Shown piece after piece: positions 47,521 to 60,351 of a stretch of DNA of 64,000 nucleotides (positions are counted from its first letter, which is position 1; every line of letters starts with the position of its first letter). Location of the stretch: positions 498,501 through 562,500 of the forward strand of contig NC_135182.1 in NCBI RefSeq assembly GCF_041146795.1, in the 5' to 3' direction. The stretch is from Maylandia zebra (lineage: Eukaryota; Chordata; Actinopteri; Cichliformes; Cichlidae). A program made the translations under genes and the position numbers. The notes under the pieces are model-generated. The model was not told the DNA's origin. It saw only the letters and a list, made by a program, of their open reading frames with translations, and searched no databases.

Positions 47521-50500
47521 GCAGGTCGTGCGTCCATGACTGCCCTCACGAGTGAAAGACAACTGCAGTGTTTGTGTTTTCTAACTCAGGTGTCTCAAGC
47601 TGAAGAACTACGGGGTGATTTAAAGAAATCCCCTGTCACTGTGTTTTTGCTGAATGCGTAAAACCAGCTTTGTGCTGGTTGGCGTTTGTATCGCCAAAAT
47701 GGACCTCGCTAACCTTACGAGACAACATGGTTTTAAGATCATACCTACTTGTCCTTGCTCTGTAGAGGAGTGTAGTCTATCGGTGGGTGAAATTCTGGGT
47801 CATAGCAGCATTAAATCTGCTGCTCGGATGAACAGTGCAGTGGTGATTTTTGTTGACAGTGTGGAGAAGACAAAGTGATTGAGAGGGGTATTGTCGTGAA
47901 TGAGATTTTTTTTCGGTTTGTCCTTTAAGCACACAAGCGAAAAAAGTCATGATTGCAAATATTCCTCCATTTATCAGTGATGAATGACTGGTGAGAGAAA
48001 AATGATTCTCTGATTAGAAAACTGTCATCGGCAGCAAATCCCAGCTGTTAAAGCACGTTGTCTCACAGAGGCGACAGGTTCCCATGATTCTAAATAAAAA
48101 GGATAAAGACCTAAATGTAGTGTTTAATGTGTGAGTGGATGATTTTGACTATAACTTATATGGGACTTCGGGCGTGTTGGTGCATTTTGGGTGTGGCAAT
48201 GTGGGCCATTTAGTTCGAGCGTGTCCTGGAAAATATGTCCCTTCAAATAATTTAGAACAAACTCGGGTGGAAGGAGGAGAAAAGAAGCAGAGAACAGCAG
48301 AATCCAGAGATTCGGCGAGCAATGAATTAAACGAAACAGGGAAGCAAAGTGGTGGGAAACTTGGTCAGAAACCAACTTAAGTGCAGAAAAAGGAGACTAC
48401 AGAAGAAGGGAATGTAGAGCAAATTGTCCACACTTAAAGTCAAACAGTGATAGATACACAGGATAATCAGGAGAATAACACAGGTGTGGTGAACGAGAGC
48501 TCAGGGAAAAACTGCAAATGATCCTGAGGACACAGAAGGTAGTCAGATGCTGTTAGAGGAGTCCTTTAAAGACAAAATCAGGGAGTGTAGCTAGCTCTCA
48601 AACTCAGAATGATGTTACAGATAAAATGGAGTTAGGAAGCTGATAGTGATACGGAAGAAGAGGATGAAGGTGAAAAGGAAGGCTGGACTGAAGATAGTCT
48701 GGCCAGTTCAATCTATAGAGCCTCTGTTAAACAGCAGAAGAAAGGTTACAGGGTGCGAAAAGTTAAACACTTTCTCAAGGTCACAAAAATACGAAAAATG
48801 TGAAAATAGAGGAATTTTTCCAGACAAGAAGTGGCTTCTGTTGCATGTGAGATCACAGTTGAGCAATAAAGGAAAGGATTATACGGACAAAGAAGTCTAC
48901 AGACTGAGAAAGATAGTTGCAAAACTTAAGCTGGAGTTTAATAATGATGAGGAGTATGATGGCATCTAAGGTTTTGTGTTTTGTGTATCCTTGTATCTTT
49001 GGTGATGAGTAACTTCAGAGTTTCTACTTTAAACCTGAATGGAGCCAGAGATATGAGGAACAGAGTCAGTGTGTATGAGTTAATGAAATTAAAGCACATG
49101 AATGTATTAATGGTCCAAGAAACGCACAGCGACTGTTTAAATGAGACAGACTGGAAGAGGGATTGGGACGGAGAAGTGATTTTGAGTCATTTAAATAGAG
49201 CCAGTGGTGGAGTGGCTGCTTTTTTCAAAAGACTTTCTACCAGAGTCCGATGATTTTCAGGAGGTGGTAAAGGGCAGGCTGATGGTGGTGAAGGCAAAGT
49301 ATGTTCCACGATTATGTTTGTGAATGTGTATGCTCCAAATACGAGGCCAGAGAGAGTTCTGTTTTTACAAAAGCTTGAGGATGTCTTACGCAAGTGTGAT
49401 CCAGAAGAGTTTCTTTTTGTGGCCGGAGACTTTAACTGTACAGAAAATGATGAATTCATTTAGAACCCAGACATTTCTAAAGCGTTTGACAGAAGCACAG
49501 TCTGTAGTTGATGTTTGGGGGAAATGCACAATAAAAAACACAATTTACATGGGTTAGGTGTAGAGGAAAATGTTTGACTGCAGCTAGATTAGACAGGATA
49601 TACTGTTTTAGACATCATTTTGGAATTTTTAAAGAGTGTAACATACATCTTGTTTCTTTCTCTGATCATGCTCTGGTTTCTTGTAATGCTTTTGTTGCAA
49701 ATCTTAAACACAAGTCTGCTTACTGTCGTTTTATCACTGCTTTGTTACTAGATGCAAATTTCAAGACAGCGTTTAGTTTTTCTGGAGAGTGTTTAAATCT
49801 AGGAAGATGATTTTATGTGTTTGCGGCAGTGGTGGGAGCAGGGAAAAGCTGAAACCAAAGACTTTTGTCATCAGTGCACTTTCAATGTCTCTTCGGACTT
49901 GGCCAAATCTATGAGAGATCTGGAGACTGAAATAGTGGAGCTGCAAATTCCACAGGAAACCGAGGTTGTTTTGAGAACCTCAATTCTAAAAAAGCTTTGT
50001 TGGCTGACTTGCTGGGCTCTAGAGCACAGGGTGCACAGATTTCAAAACCTTTCTTTGATGGATGCTCCTACGAAGTTTTTATTTTTGCTGGAAAAAAAAA
50101 AAGAAAGGACAGAGCAAGTTCATACATGGTTTGAAATCATCTGCTGGGGATCTTTTGACAGCGGATGGTGACATCAGGCGGAGAGCAGCAGATTTTTACT
50201 CAGAGCTTTATCATTCTGAGTACTTAGAGACGAAGAGACTTTTAATGCCTTCTGCAGCGGTCTCCCCAGAATTTCTGAGGATTTCACCAAGGAGCTGGGG
50301 GAGCCTCTAACAGTGACTGAAATTAATATTGCCTTACAAAGCATGCAAGGAGGGAAGGCCCCTGGCATAGACGAACTTCCAGTCGAATTTGATAAAGCTT
50401 TCTGACCTTGGTATTGATGTCATGGAGGTTTTTGAAGAGAGCTTTGCTACAGGATCTTTACCTCAGAGCTGCAGGAGAATGGTTTTAACACATTTACCTA

Positions 50501-51298
50501 AAAAAGGTGAGCTTCAGGATGTTAAGAACTGGAGGCCTGTCTCTTTGTTATGCGCTGATTATAAAATACTGTTGAAAGTGCTGGCAAACAGACTGAAGAA
50601 GGTGATGGATCAGATTGTCCATCAAAGGTCTAGGCCAAGCAGGTCTATCGTCGATAATGTGTCACTAGTCAGAGATATTTTGGAGGTCTCCAGTTCATTG
50701 GGATGTGATATTGGTCTAATTTCTCTGGACCAAGAAAAGACTTTTGACAGAGTTGAGCACCGTTACCTCTGCAGTGTGTTGGAAAGGTTTGGTCTCGGCA
50801 CTGACTTAAGATTATGGTGTTGTACAAGGACATTGAAAGTGTACTGAAAACGAACGACTGTTTGTGTAAACCTTTTAAAGTAACCAGAGGTATCAGGCTG
50901 TCTGGTATGTTATATGCTCTGTCTATTGAACCAGTGTTAAATAGGGTTAGGCGTTCTATTGCTGGGATGACTTGTAGGTTTTAACGCGTCTTTTAACCTA
51001 TCTGCATATGCTGATGTTGTTTTTGTTAGAAGTCCAAAAGATGTCAATAAGTTAGGAATGATTGTTGAAAACTTCTGCAGATTTTCAGCTGCATGAGCAA
51101 ACTGGGCTAAGAGTGAGGCTCTTGCAGTAGGAGATTGGCTGGATTGGCTGGACTCTTGTAACTTCCAGGTGGTTTGAAGTATTTGGGTGTGTACTTGGGG
51201 AAGATGATACAGTAAACAAGAACTGGGAAAAGGTGTTGGGGACAGTTAAGGGGAAATTAGGGAACTTGAGATGGTTATTACCCCAGACGTCATATAGA

Positions 51299-51325
51299 GG
51301 GGGGGGGGGGGGGGGGGGGGGGGGG
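51299..51325. repeat. Poly-G run
   Basis: More than 20 consecutive G at the right edge of the second Tx1-like element. Its length may be a sequencing or assembly artefact. Confidence 0.8.
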
Positions 51326-51354
51326 TGCTAATTATAAACAACTTAGTTGCTTCT

Positions 51355-53500
51355 GTATTCTAATAATAATACATTTTATTTAAAAATAGCTCCTTTCAAA
51401 GCACCCAAGGACACTGTACAGCAAATAAAAACACAAAAACTGGAAATATATATATAAGAATAACAGACAAAAGTTAGGAGCATACAGAGGTTTAAACATA
51501 AGCAATTTTAAACCGATGAGTTTTGAGGGTGGACTTAAAAAGAGGGAATGAACTAATATTTCTGAGGTCAGGGGGTAAGGAATTCCAAAGTCGAGGGGCA
51601 GAGCAACTAAAAGCCCCGCCCACCATTGTAATCAGACGAGCGGAAGGAAGAGAGAGAGAAAGAGGAGATGAAGATCTGAGGCACCGGGATGGGACGTTCA
51701 TCTGTACTAAATTGGAGAGGTATGGTGGAGAGAGAGAATGAAACTGTCAAGGCTCGGCTGTGTGGCAGGCAGGAGGAGGACCCAAAATGCAAAACTCACA
51801 CAAACGGGGATGAACTCAAAAGGCAGCTTTATTGCTGAAGAGGCAGAACATAGGAAATACAAAACTAAACTGGGAAAAGTAAACTAACACTCGGAGGGAG
51901 AGACACAGGGAAATCCACGCAGCATGAGGGACGACGTCACGCTGAACAGAGGGAGACGCAGACAGAAATACACAGAGGGTTAACGAGGGAAGTGGGAACA
52001 CACGGGGAACACAGGTGACACTGATAATCATAACGAGACAGGGCGGGGTGAACTGAACACTGACGGGAGAGGTGAAACAGGAAGTACAGAGGTTCAGACA
52101 GGAGGAGAGAGAGCACGAGTAGAACACCAACGTAACAGGCAGGGGAGACACGGAATAAACACGAAAGGGGACGAGGGCTCATAAATACACAGAGGGGCAC
52201 ACAGGGGGTAAAAGCCATGAAGGGAAAACACTTAGGGAACAACACAACAGGGCAACTCAGAAAACATGGCCTAAGCAAGGAACAAAATACAAACATACAA
52301 GAAAACTAAGAACACTGGGCCAACATGGCCCAGGACCATGACAGAATAGCCTTAAATGTATAAAGGATTATTTTAAAATGGATGCGAAATTTAACCGGAG
52401 CCAGTGAAGCTGCTTCAGGTTTGGGGAGATGTGGTGGGTAGAGGAAGTCCTAGTAATAATACGGGTACCAGAATTCTGGACACGTTGGAGCTTGTTAATG
52501 GATTTTTGTGTAAGGCCAAATAATAGTGAGTTACAGTAATCAATTCGAGAGATAACAAGATTATGGACGAGAATGGCAGTGGCATGAGGAGTGAGGAAAG
52601 GGCGGAGGCGATTGATGTTACGGAGTTGGAAATATGCTGCACGTGTGACATTATTGACATGTGAATTAAAGGATAATGTGCTATTGAGAATGACACCCAA
52701 GCTTTTCACGGAGGGAGAGATAGGGACCAGCGAATTATTGATGGTGAGAGAGAAATTGTTAATTCTGGATAGCAATCGTTTAGTGCCGACCAGGAGAAGT
52801 TCTGATTTATTGCTGTTGAGTTTAAGGAAGTTGGAGGAGAACCAGGAATTGAGTTCAGCTAAGCAGAGGGTAAGGGAGGGTGGAGGAAGAGTAGAATCGG
52901 GTTTGGTAGAGCGGTAAAGCTGGGTGTCATCGGCATAGCAGTGGAACTGAATATTATATTTATGAAAAATGTGTCCGAGTGGAAGAAGGTAAATGATGAA
53001 AAGAAGGGGCCCGAGGACAGATCCCTGGGGCACCCCAGTAGATGGAGGAGAAGGCTGAGAAGTGAAGGATTTTAATTGAATGAACTGAGTGCGGTCAGAC
53101 AGGTATGATTTAAACCAGGCTAATGGAGTATAAGAGAGAACAATAGAAGCTAATCTGCTAAGGAGAATGGGATGAGAGATGGTGTCAAAGGCTGCACTCA
53201 GATCAAGAAGAATAAGGATGGAGAGGAGACCAGAATCAGCTGCCATAAGAAGATCGTTTGTTATTTTTATAAGAGCAGTTTCGGTGCTATGCAGAGGACG
53301 GAAGCCAGTCTGGAACTGTTCGTAAAGGTTATTATCAGTTAGGTGTAGATGGACTTGTGAAGCAACTATTTTTTCAAGAATTTTTGAGAGGAATGGTAGA
53401 TTGGAGACAGGACGGAAATTATTAAAGTTGTTTGGATCTAGACCTGTTTTTTTCAGGATTGGGTTAGAGCCTCTTATCCAAACATGTCTCATATCTTCAA
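51355..53500 (-). mobile_element. L2-type LINE (minus strand), interrupted by a solo LTR
   Basis: A 374-codon frame (53492-52368) reads through [52 protein letters not shown] and [14 protein letters not shown], which is reverse transcriptase with a YADD box. The C-terminal end (SAPRLWNSLPPDLRNI) lies on the far side of the LTR at 51701-51492. The N-terminal endonuclease is missing. The sequence is fairly intact, suggesting moderate age. Confidence 0.9.
51745..52343 (-). mobile_element. Solo LTR, copy 1 (minus orientation), inside L2
   Basis: Ends are TGTCA...TGACA, length about 599. On the minus strand it starts TGTCATGGTCCTGGGCC and contains an AATAAA near its 3' part. The 5-base flanks (GAAAC and GAATA) agree only partly. 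It resembles the LTRs at 57795-58405 and 60352-60947. No internal retroelement genes are present. Confidence 0.75.
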
Positions 53501-54232
53501 CAGCTTAAGTAAATTCATACTTAAATTATACTGCACAGTTTTCTCATCATTATAAGAATATTTACTGCATCAGTTTGTCTTCCATTTTATCTGAAACATA
53601 CAAAGATCAAATCTTTTTTAGTTTATTTTGAGATATTGCCCTTAAAAACAGCTAAAGCTTTCAGACAGTGAGCATTGTATATTAACCATAGAACCAAGTC
53701 CGCCAGAGCTTATATTATATTTTTACATGCTGTGGAGCCATTTTTGGGAGCATTGTCAATACAACCATTATAGCCCAAATTTTAATAATATGTCTGCATT
53801 AAGTGCATAGTAATTACATAAATTGCAACAAAGTGCAATAAACTACAAAAAAATTGAAAATCGTTTTTGTTTTTTTAACATATATTTCTAGTTAGAGAAA
53901 TTTAAGAGACTTATCCCGCAAAACTGTAAATACAAAAAAGTTGCACAAACTAGTTTCCCACCACAGGAAATTTATTTTGAGTGTCTTCATAGTTTTATTT
54001 TTGAAATACACCAATTTCTATACACTGCAGAAAAAACGAAAATAAATATTATAATGCAAATTTGCAAAAAAGCAGCATCAAAATAAACTATTTCCAGCAG
54101 TGCAATATGAGTCCTGAGCATCCCAGAAACGACACAGAAAGTCATAAAGTCAAACATAACTTTTAAAAACACCAGTATAGGCTTACAAGGCACTGATGGT
54201 AAAGAACTACATTTCCACGACAATGACGTCAC
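53501..54232. other. AT-rich intergenic DNA, nothing recognised
   Basis: No gene or element could be supported. Confidence 0.4.
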
Positions 54233-54280
54233 TTCAAGGTTCAAGGTTCAAGGTTTTTTATTATTTGTCACATGCATAGT

Positions 54281-55244
54281 CAGTGTTGGGGAGTAACGGA
54301 ATACATGTACCGCCGTTACGTATTTAAAATACAAAATATGAGTAACTGTATTCCGTTACAGTTACCGTTTAAAAAGGTGGTATTCAGAATACAGTTACTT
54401 TGTTGAAATAAATGGATTACACTGCGGTACTTTCCTGTTTCATTTTGTCGCGGGTCAGGACTGTTTGGGTTTTGTTTGACAGCTGTTCCAGGCGGCAGCG
54501 TTACGGTTGCCATGGTTACAGGGCGACGCTCTCTCTCTGTGTGTTTCCTGGGTGAGAGAGCGCCTTTTCGTTGTTGTTGTTGTTGTTGTTGTGCTAAGCT
54601 AACAGGCAGAATGCTACAAGCATAGCTCTAAAGAATGTAGCATCATGGGCAGTGTAGTCCGTGCTGCAGGGAGAATGGACTGCCATACACGTTATGTGTC
54701 TGTGAGCGCGAGGAGGGAGAAAAAGGGGAGTGGAAAGGTACGAGTTGTCGTCGAGGAAAAACGGGAGCTGGAAGCATGTAAATATAATAATAACCACTGC
54801 AGCCAAGAAGAGAGCCTGACGAGCCCAGTTGTAAGTAAGCTATTAAGACTCGACTGTACGCCGTGTTCGTGTTTTCCTCCGAAAACAATAAGTTCCGTTG
54901 GAGCAGCCTTTCAACGCCTCTCTCTGTCTCTCACTAGAAAACTTGACCCACACAACAAAGTAAAGCTATTTTTGGGCTACGAGCCGACAGGGACCCCGCC
55001 GTATTAGTCAGAGGTCCCTTTACTACAGTTCGGAGTCGCGGACCTTCAGTAATAGTAATAAATCACAGCAATAGTACATTCACGTTGTTGTAAAAAGCAT
55101 GATAATATATTAAGTAATCCAAAGTATTCAGAATACGTTACTGTCATTGAGTAACGTAACGGAGTACGTTACAGAATACATTTTGGGGCATGTATTCTGT
55201 ATTCTGTAATGGAATACATTTTAAAAGTAACCTTCCCAACACTG
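54281..55244. mobile_element. Non-autonomous hAT-type transposon with 8-bp target duplication
   Basis: Starts CAGTGTTGGGGAGTAACG and ends AACCTTCCCAACACTG. The flanks carry an exact 8-base duplication, TGCATAGT, at 54273-54280 and 55245-55252, the hallmark of hAT insertion. It interrupts the 3' untranslated part of the minus-strand LINE. No transposase is encoded in its 964 bases. Confidence 0.93.
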
Positions 55245-55313
55245 TGCATAGTTATACAAGTATAACACACAGTGAAATGTAGCCTGACACGCTCCTCGAC
55301 ATGTGCAAAAATT

Positions 55314-55348
55314 GGGGGGGGGGGGGGGGGGGGGGTGTAGAGGATATA

Positions 55349-55384
<36 letters not shown>
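55314..55384. repeat. Poly-G run and (TA)n tract
   Basis: About 22 G followed by a TA-rich microsatellite, within the LINE 3' region. Confidence 0.9.
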
Positions 55385-55388
<4 letters not shown>

Positions 55389-56550
55389 GTATATACACTG
55401 GGTGAATGTGCAGTAGTAGCAGCAAGCAGGTGAATTCTGTACATTAATATGAATAGACATCTGACTATTTTACAGGATAGACAATATAAACATATTTAAA
55501 ATGAAAGGAATTGAAATGTACATTGTGCCTTGGTTTAGTGTCTGGAAGAGTCCTGTCTCAGTCAATTATAGATGATGTGAGAGGGCGGGTGTGTGTGTTT
55601 AGGGCACGGATGGCTTGGGGATAGAAGCTCCTCTTGAGTCTCTCTGTCCTTGCCCGGAAGATGCGGAACCTTCTACCAGATTGCAGAAGTTGGAACAGTT
55701 TGTTGCCAGGATGGGACGGGTCCTTCAGTATCTGCGCTGCTCTAGTCCGGCATCTCCTGGTGTAGGTGTCCTGAAGCGGGGGGAGAGCAATCCTGCAGCA
55801 GCGTTCTGCTGTATGGATCACTCTCTGGAGAGCTTTTTGGTCCTTCACACAGCTGTTCCCGAACCACGATGTCATGTTCTGTGTGAGGATGCTCTCCACA
55901 GCGCCTGTATAGAAAATCCTGAGGATCTTTGGAGAGACCCTGAACTTCCTCAGTTGTTGTAGGTGATACAGGCGCTGCCTAGCCTTTTTGGTCTGGACCT
56001 GAATGTGGGCAGCCCATGTCAGGTCTGAGGAGATGTGGACACCAAGATACTTGAAGGACTGCACCCTCTCCACTGGAGCTCCATTGATGATAATGGGCTT
56101 GTAGTCTCTGTGCTGACCCCTTCTGAAGTCCACCACCAGCTCCTTGGTCTTGCTGACGTTCAGCTGGAGGTGGTTGTCCTGGCACCACGATGCCAGATTC
56201 TTCACTTCATCCATGTAGGCCGCCTCATCGTTGTTGGAGATGGCACCCAACACCACTGTGTCGTCAGCAAACTTCACAATGGTGTTGGAGCCATGGGTGG
56301 CCACACAGTCTGAAGTGTAGAGGGAGTAGAGCAGTGGCGAGAGGACACATCCCTGAGGTGCTCCTGTGTTGATGGTGATGCTGTTGGAGAAGCACCTGCC
56401 CACCCTCACCACCTGAGTTCTGCCAGTGAGGAAGTCCAACACCCATGCACACAGACAGCTGTTAAGTCCCAGATCCCTGAGCTTTGTGAACAGTCTGCAG
56501 GGCACTATTGTGTTAAACGCTGAACTGTAATCAACAAACAGCATTCGCAC

Positions 56551-57036
56551 ACTTCCGGTTTCGGGCAGGTCATGGCGGACATGCGATAGTTTGCGCTGAC
56601 GTCTATTCCAATGTAGGAAGTGTTACAAACAGCTAATCGGATCGGCAAAGCGTGTTTCTGGAATATTATGTTTTTGTTGCTGCAAGTGCTTTTTATGCAG
56701 TTTTTGCAAGACTATATGTGGAAGGAAACTGTGACCGAGGATAAGCTGATGGCATAAAATGTAAGTACAACTCCTCCGGTTTCATATGCAAAAAAAATTA
56801 TTGCGCTAGCTTACGTGGTTGCAGTGCTACCGGGATTTAAACATAGTTAGGGAAAACGGAGCGTGCCCACTCCGACCGGCTTCAAAGGGTTAATATCTGT
56901 ATGTCAGACAGTCACAAGTTAGAAATTATATGAAATAAAAGTAAATACCTTGAATCTGAACTGAATTGTAATATTTGAGACAGGGTTAAATTCCACCGCT
57001 GAGCTTTTTTTTCCCCAAAAAAAACTTTTCAAAAAA
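56551..57036. other. Unassigned, possibly repeat-derived
   Basis: Begins ACTTCCGGTTTCGGGCAGGT at the LINE truncation point. No coding sequence or diagnostic terminus is seen. Confidence 0.3.
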
Positions 57037-57765
57037 GGTTTAAATGTCAGCGCCTCCAAATCTGAGGCCATGGTTCTCAGCTGGAAAAGGGTGGAGTGCC
57101 CACTCCGGGTCGGGGATGAGTTCCTGCCCCAAGTGGAGGAGTTCAAGTATCTCGGGGTCTTGTTCGCGAGTGATGGGAGAAGGGAGCCGGAGATCGACAG
57201 ACGGATTGGGGCTGCAGCTGCAGTAATGCAGACGCTGCACCGGTCCGTCGTGGTGAAGAGGGAGCTGAGTGTAAAAGCGAAGCTCTCAATTTACCGGTCG
57301 ATCTACGTCCCTACCCTCACCTATGGCCACGAGCTGTGGGTAGTGACCGAAAGAACGAGATCGCGGATATAAGCGGCAGAAATGAGCTTCCTCCGAAGGG
57401 TGGCTGGCCTCTCCCTTAGAGATAGGGTGAGAAGTTCGGCCATCCGGGAGGGGCTCAGAGTAGAGCAGCTGCTGCTCCACATCGAAAGGAGCCAGCTGAG
57501 GTGGTTCGGGCATCTGACAAGGATGCCCCCTGGGCGCCTCCTGGGTGAGGTGTTCCAGGCATGTCCCACCGGGAGGAGGCCCCGGGGCAGACCCAGGACA
57601 CGCTGGAGAGATTATATCTCTTGGCTGGCCTGGGAACGCCTTGGTGTTCCCCCGGATAAGCTGGAGGAGGTGGCTGGGGAGAGGGAGGTCTGGGCCTCTT
57701 TGCTTAGGCTGCTGCCCCCGCGACCCGGCCCCGTATAAAGCGGATGAAGATGGATGGATGGTTTA
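57037..57765 (+). mobile_element. RTE-type LINE 3' fragment
   Basis: The frame reads SKSEAMVLSWKRVECPL, VEEFKYLGVLFASDGRREPE, LTYGHELWVVTERTRSRI, then a stop where a glutamine is expected, then AAEMSFLRRVAG, LRWFGHLTRMPPGRLLGEVF and RPRGRPRTRWRDYISW, ending RPGPV. This is the C-terminal third of an RTE-like reverse transcriptase, with a GATGGATGGATGG tail. A nonsense mutation at about 57370 makes it inactive. Confidence 0.85.
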
Positions 57766-57794
57766 AATAGTAAACTATATATAATGTAAAATGT

Positions 57795-58405
57795 TGTCAT
57801 GGTCCTGGGTCGGTGACCCAGCGCTTTTAGTTCGTTATCATTTTCTAGATGATGATTGTTTAGGTTCTGTGTTATATTCGGTCTGCCTCTGAGTCTGCGT
57901 CTGTATCTGTCTGTCTATGGTGTCACCCCATCTGTTTGTGAATCTGTCTGTTTAGTTCAATGTCTTGTCTGGTTCCATGTGTCTGAGTTTCCTGTTTTAT
58001 TGTGAAGGTCTGTGTCGTATGTGCGTGTGTTCAGTTTTCCCCTGTCCCGTCAGCCCAGATTCCTCCCAGCTGTGTTGCCCTCCTGTCTCTCATCCCCTGA
58101 TTACTGGTGTGTGTATTTAAGCCCTGTGTGTTCTCCTGCCTGTTGCCGGTTCGTCTGTGTTCCTCCGTGTCAGTCTGTGTTACTCGGTGTCCTGCTCGTC
58201 TCTCTGCCTCTCATCCCTTTTTGTATCTTCTCAGGTTTGTCATTTAGCTTTCCCAGTTCAGGTCTTTAGTTTTGTCTTCCCTCTTGCCGGTTTTGCCTTC
58301 TCACCACTGTGTAAATAAATCATCACCAAGCGTTATCATCTACTGCCTGCGTTTTGGGTCCTTTTTCCCTTCAATACCACACGGCTCGTCTCAGCACCCG
58401 TGACA
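57795..58405 (+). mobile_element. Solo LTR, copy 2 (plus orientation)
   Basis: Runs TGTCATGGTCCTGGGTC to CCGTGACA, 611 bases, flanked by the 5-base duplication AATGT on both sides. A TATTTAA-like motif lies at about 58114-58120 and AATAAA near 58315. TG...CA ends plus a 5-base duplication are typical of LTR retroelements; no internal genes remain. Confidence 0.85.
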
Positions 58406-59289
58406 AATGTATTATATTTGTACTGTTACAATGAAATGAAACTAGTCTCATGAACTACTAGCTTACTAGCTAAAGGTAGGCTCATTTTTTGTTAAAGGCA
58501 CTCAGTGTTCTCTCAGATATTCTCTTGATGTTCTCTTAGATACATCACATGTAGATGAAACAAAACAATTTTCCCAGAGAAAGTCAAAGAAATGACATAA
58601 AATTAAGATTTTCTGTATTTCTGTTGAACATGCACTACAGCTGTAGCTGCTGCCATCATGGTTGCTAGGCAACAGGGAATGTGCAATGTAGGCTAGCCCA
58701 TCCAGTTTAACAAGCCTTGCACTTCCGGTCTTCCTGGACTTTGAAGGACCTGACATACGTAGACTGGGTAGGCTGGGTCCTTCGAAGGATGCAGCCCCTG
58801 AATGTGGACACAGCCTTGGAGAAGGGAAGACAGACGGACCCTGACAGTTCTTTACCCACGAGGAATTTCAACAGTGTTTGACATGACAACCACGTGTGAC
58901 TTTCCTTGGCCTTGGTGTCTCAATAGTTCAATCAGGTCATATTAACTTACTCTGTGAGGTCTAAGTCGTCATTAATATGGCCCAGACTCTATGTTAAGAA
59001 GAAAAGCAAAAAAGACACTTTGGAAAAACCTATTTTTAAAAATATATTTTGATAAAATTAAACATGGGACTATCATGGATGATGACTTAGAGCTCAGAGG
59101 GTTAATGAACACTGAAAACAGCCATTTTTTCAGTGTTCAAGAAATTTATTAAAGTGATCACAGCATCATCAACGCCCCTACAAGGCCTGTATGCAAATTG
59201 TAGTGGATCAGTCGTTGAGATTTGTTATAGCTGCACATGGCAGGTATAATTCCTTCCTAGGTAACATTTGATAACATCAGTGTCACTGC
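58406..59289. other. Intergenic, nothing recognised
   Basis: No supported gene or element. Minus-strand frames at 58502-58889 lack domain evidence. Confidence 0.4.
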
Positions 59290-60010
59290 CCAAAAGTTGA
59301 TTCTATTCATCTGGATGATTTCAGTGGGAGAAATGTTTCGTCATCATCCAAGTAACTTCTTCAGTCTCAGCTGACTGCAGGTTTACCCAATCACTGGCCT
59401 GTAGGTGTAAATAGACTGCAGAGTCCTGGCCTGACGAGGTGGCTCTTCTGTGCTGTGCCATCCGCTTCACCAGAGGTTGTTTGGTTTCCCCGATGTATAA
59501 ATCCTGGCAATCCTCCTGGCACTCAACAGCATACACTATGTTACTCCGTTTGTGTCGGGGGACACGATCCTTTGTGGTGGACCAGTTTTTGGCGCAGCAT
59601 GTTTTGGGGTTTAAAAGCCACAGAGACCTGGTGTTTAGGAAAAATGTGTCTCAGCTGCTCCGATACTCCTGACACATATGGGATTACTGCAGGTTTTTGC
59701 TTAGGCAGCGGTTGTCCTTCTCTCCTGGATCGGCTGGAGCTTTCTTTAGGAGCCTTCCCAGCTTTGACAAAAGTCCAGCTGGGATAACCACATTTACTCA
59801 GAGCCTTCTTGATGTTCTTCTACTTCTCTGGCTGCTGTGTCTGTGGGGATGGTGTTCGCTCTGTGTTATAGCGTCCTGATGACGCCCAGTTTGTGCTCCA
59901 GTGGATGATGAGAGTCAAACCTTAGATACTGATCCGTATGTGTAGGTTTACCGTACACGTCAGCTTTTAAATGTCCCCCATTACTGATGGAAATCTCACA
60001 GTCTAAGAAG
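59290..60010 (-). mobile_element. Penelope-like retroelement, GIY-YIG endonuclease fragment
   Basis: The minus-strand frame (59536-59321) reads YAVECQEDCQDLYIGETKQP then LVKRMAQHRRATSSGQDSAV and YLHLQASDW. LYIGET with the following R...HR pattern is the GIY-YIG endonuclease core at the C-terminus of Penelope-like elements. Upstream parts are frameshifted and the reverse transcriptase is not recognisable. Confidence 0.75.
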
Positions 60011-60351
60011 GCTAACTATGGGCAGAACTTTGTGCCATCAGAAACTGAATTTGAATAAGTTACATTTGAATTTGAATTGCTCAACTTGAATGAAAGCTTC
60101 TAAAACTCAATTAGAATTAGCATAATTTGAAATCCAATGTATTGATTTGGAAATGATCATCTCTAAATTGAAACTGAATTTTATATTTTGAAAATTAATT
60201 AATTTGAAACTGTCCTTCTTTAATTTTAGCAATTGAATGCTTTCAGTTTCACTTCGCACCATTCAATTTCAGTGGTACAATTCAGTTTTTGGGGTCATAC
60301 ATCCGGGTCATTCGTGAAAGTAATCGAGTGCTGATTAACAGAACTATGTTG
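60011..60351. other. Repeat-like AT-rich stretch with GAATTTGAA motifs
   Basis: Recurrent TTTGAATTTGAATT and related motifs suggest a decayed repeat; the family is not identified. Confidence 0.35.

Larger units (their letters stand above)
45831..51298 (+). mobile_element. Tx1-like (L1 clade) LINE, copy 2, interrupted by another LINE
   Basis: Starts TGCATGCTGGGAGTGTTGGA, like copy 1, again just after CCTTCTTTCT. The 5' part is split by the minus-strand LINE at about 46195-47495. The first protein resumes near 47655 and has a zinc-knuckle-like GCGNVGHLVRACP near 48197. The endonuclease starts near 49009 (FRVSTLNLNGARDM, QETHSD). Reverse transcriptase pieces include PKKGELQDVKNWRPVSLLCA and GLISLDQEKTFDRVEH (50389-50847). 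The element ends at a poly-G run. It has many stops and frameshifts. Confidence 0.85.
54233..56550 (-). mobile_element. Jockey-superfamily LINE (minus strand), interrupted by a hAT element
   Basis: The 3' end at the left has TTCAAGG repeats. An uninterrupted 330-codon frame (56550-55558) begins [18 protein letters not shown] and contains [31 protein letters not shown] and [12 protein letters not shown], ending LTSSIID. It is the C-terminal reverse transcriptase part with a FADD box. The copy is 5'-truncated at about 56550. The lack of stops suggests a fairly recent insertion. Confidence 0.9.

Noticed and set aside
52368-53492. 374-codon intact frame as a host gene
   Set aside because: Reverse transcriptase motifs ([25 protein letters not shown]) identify it as an L2-type LINE.
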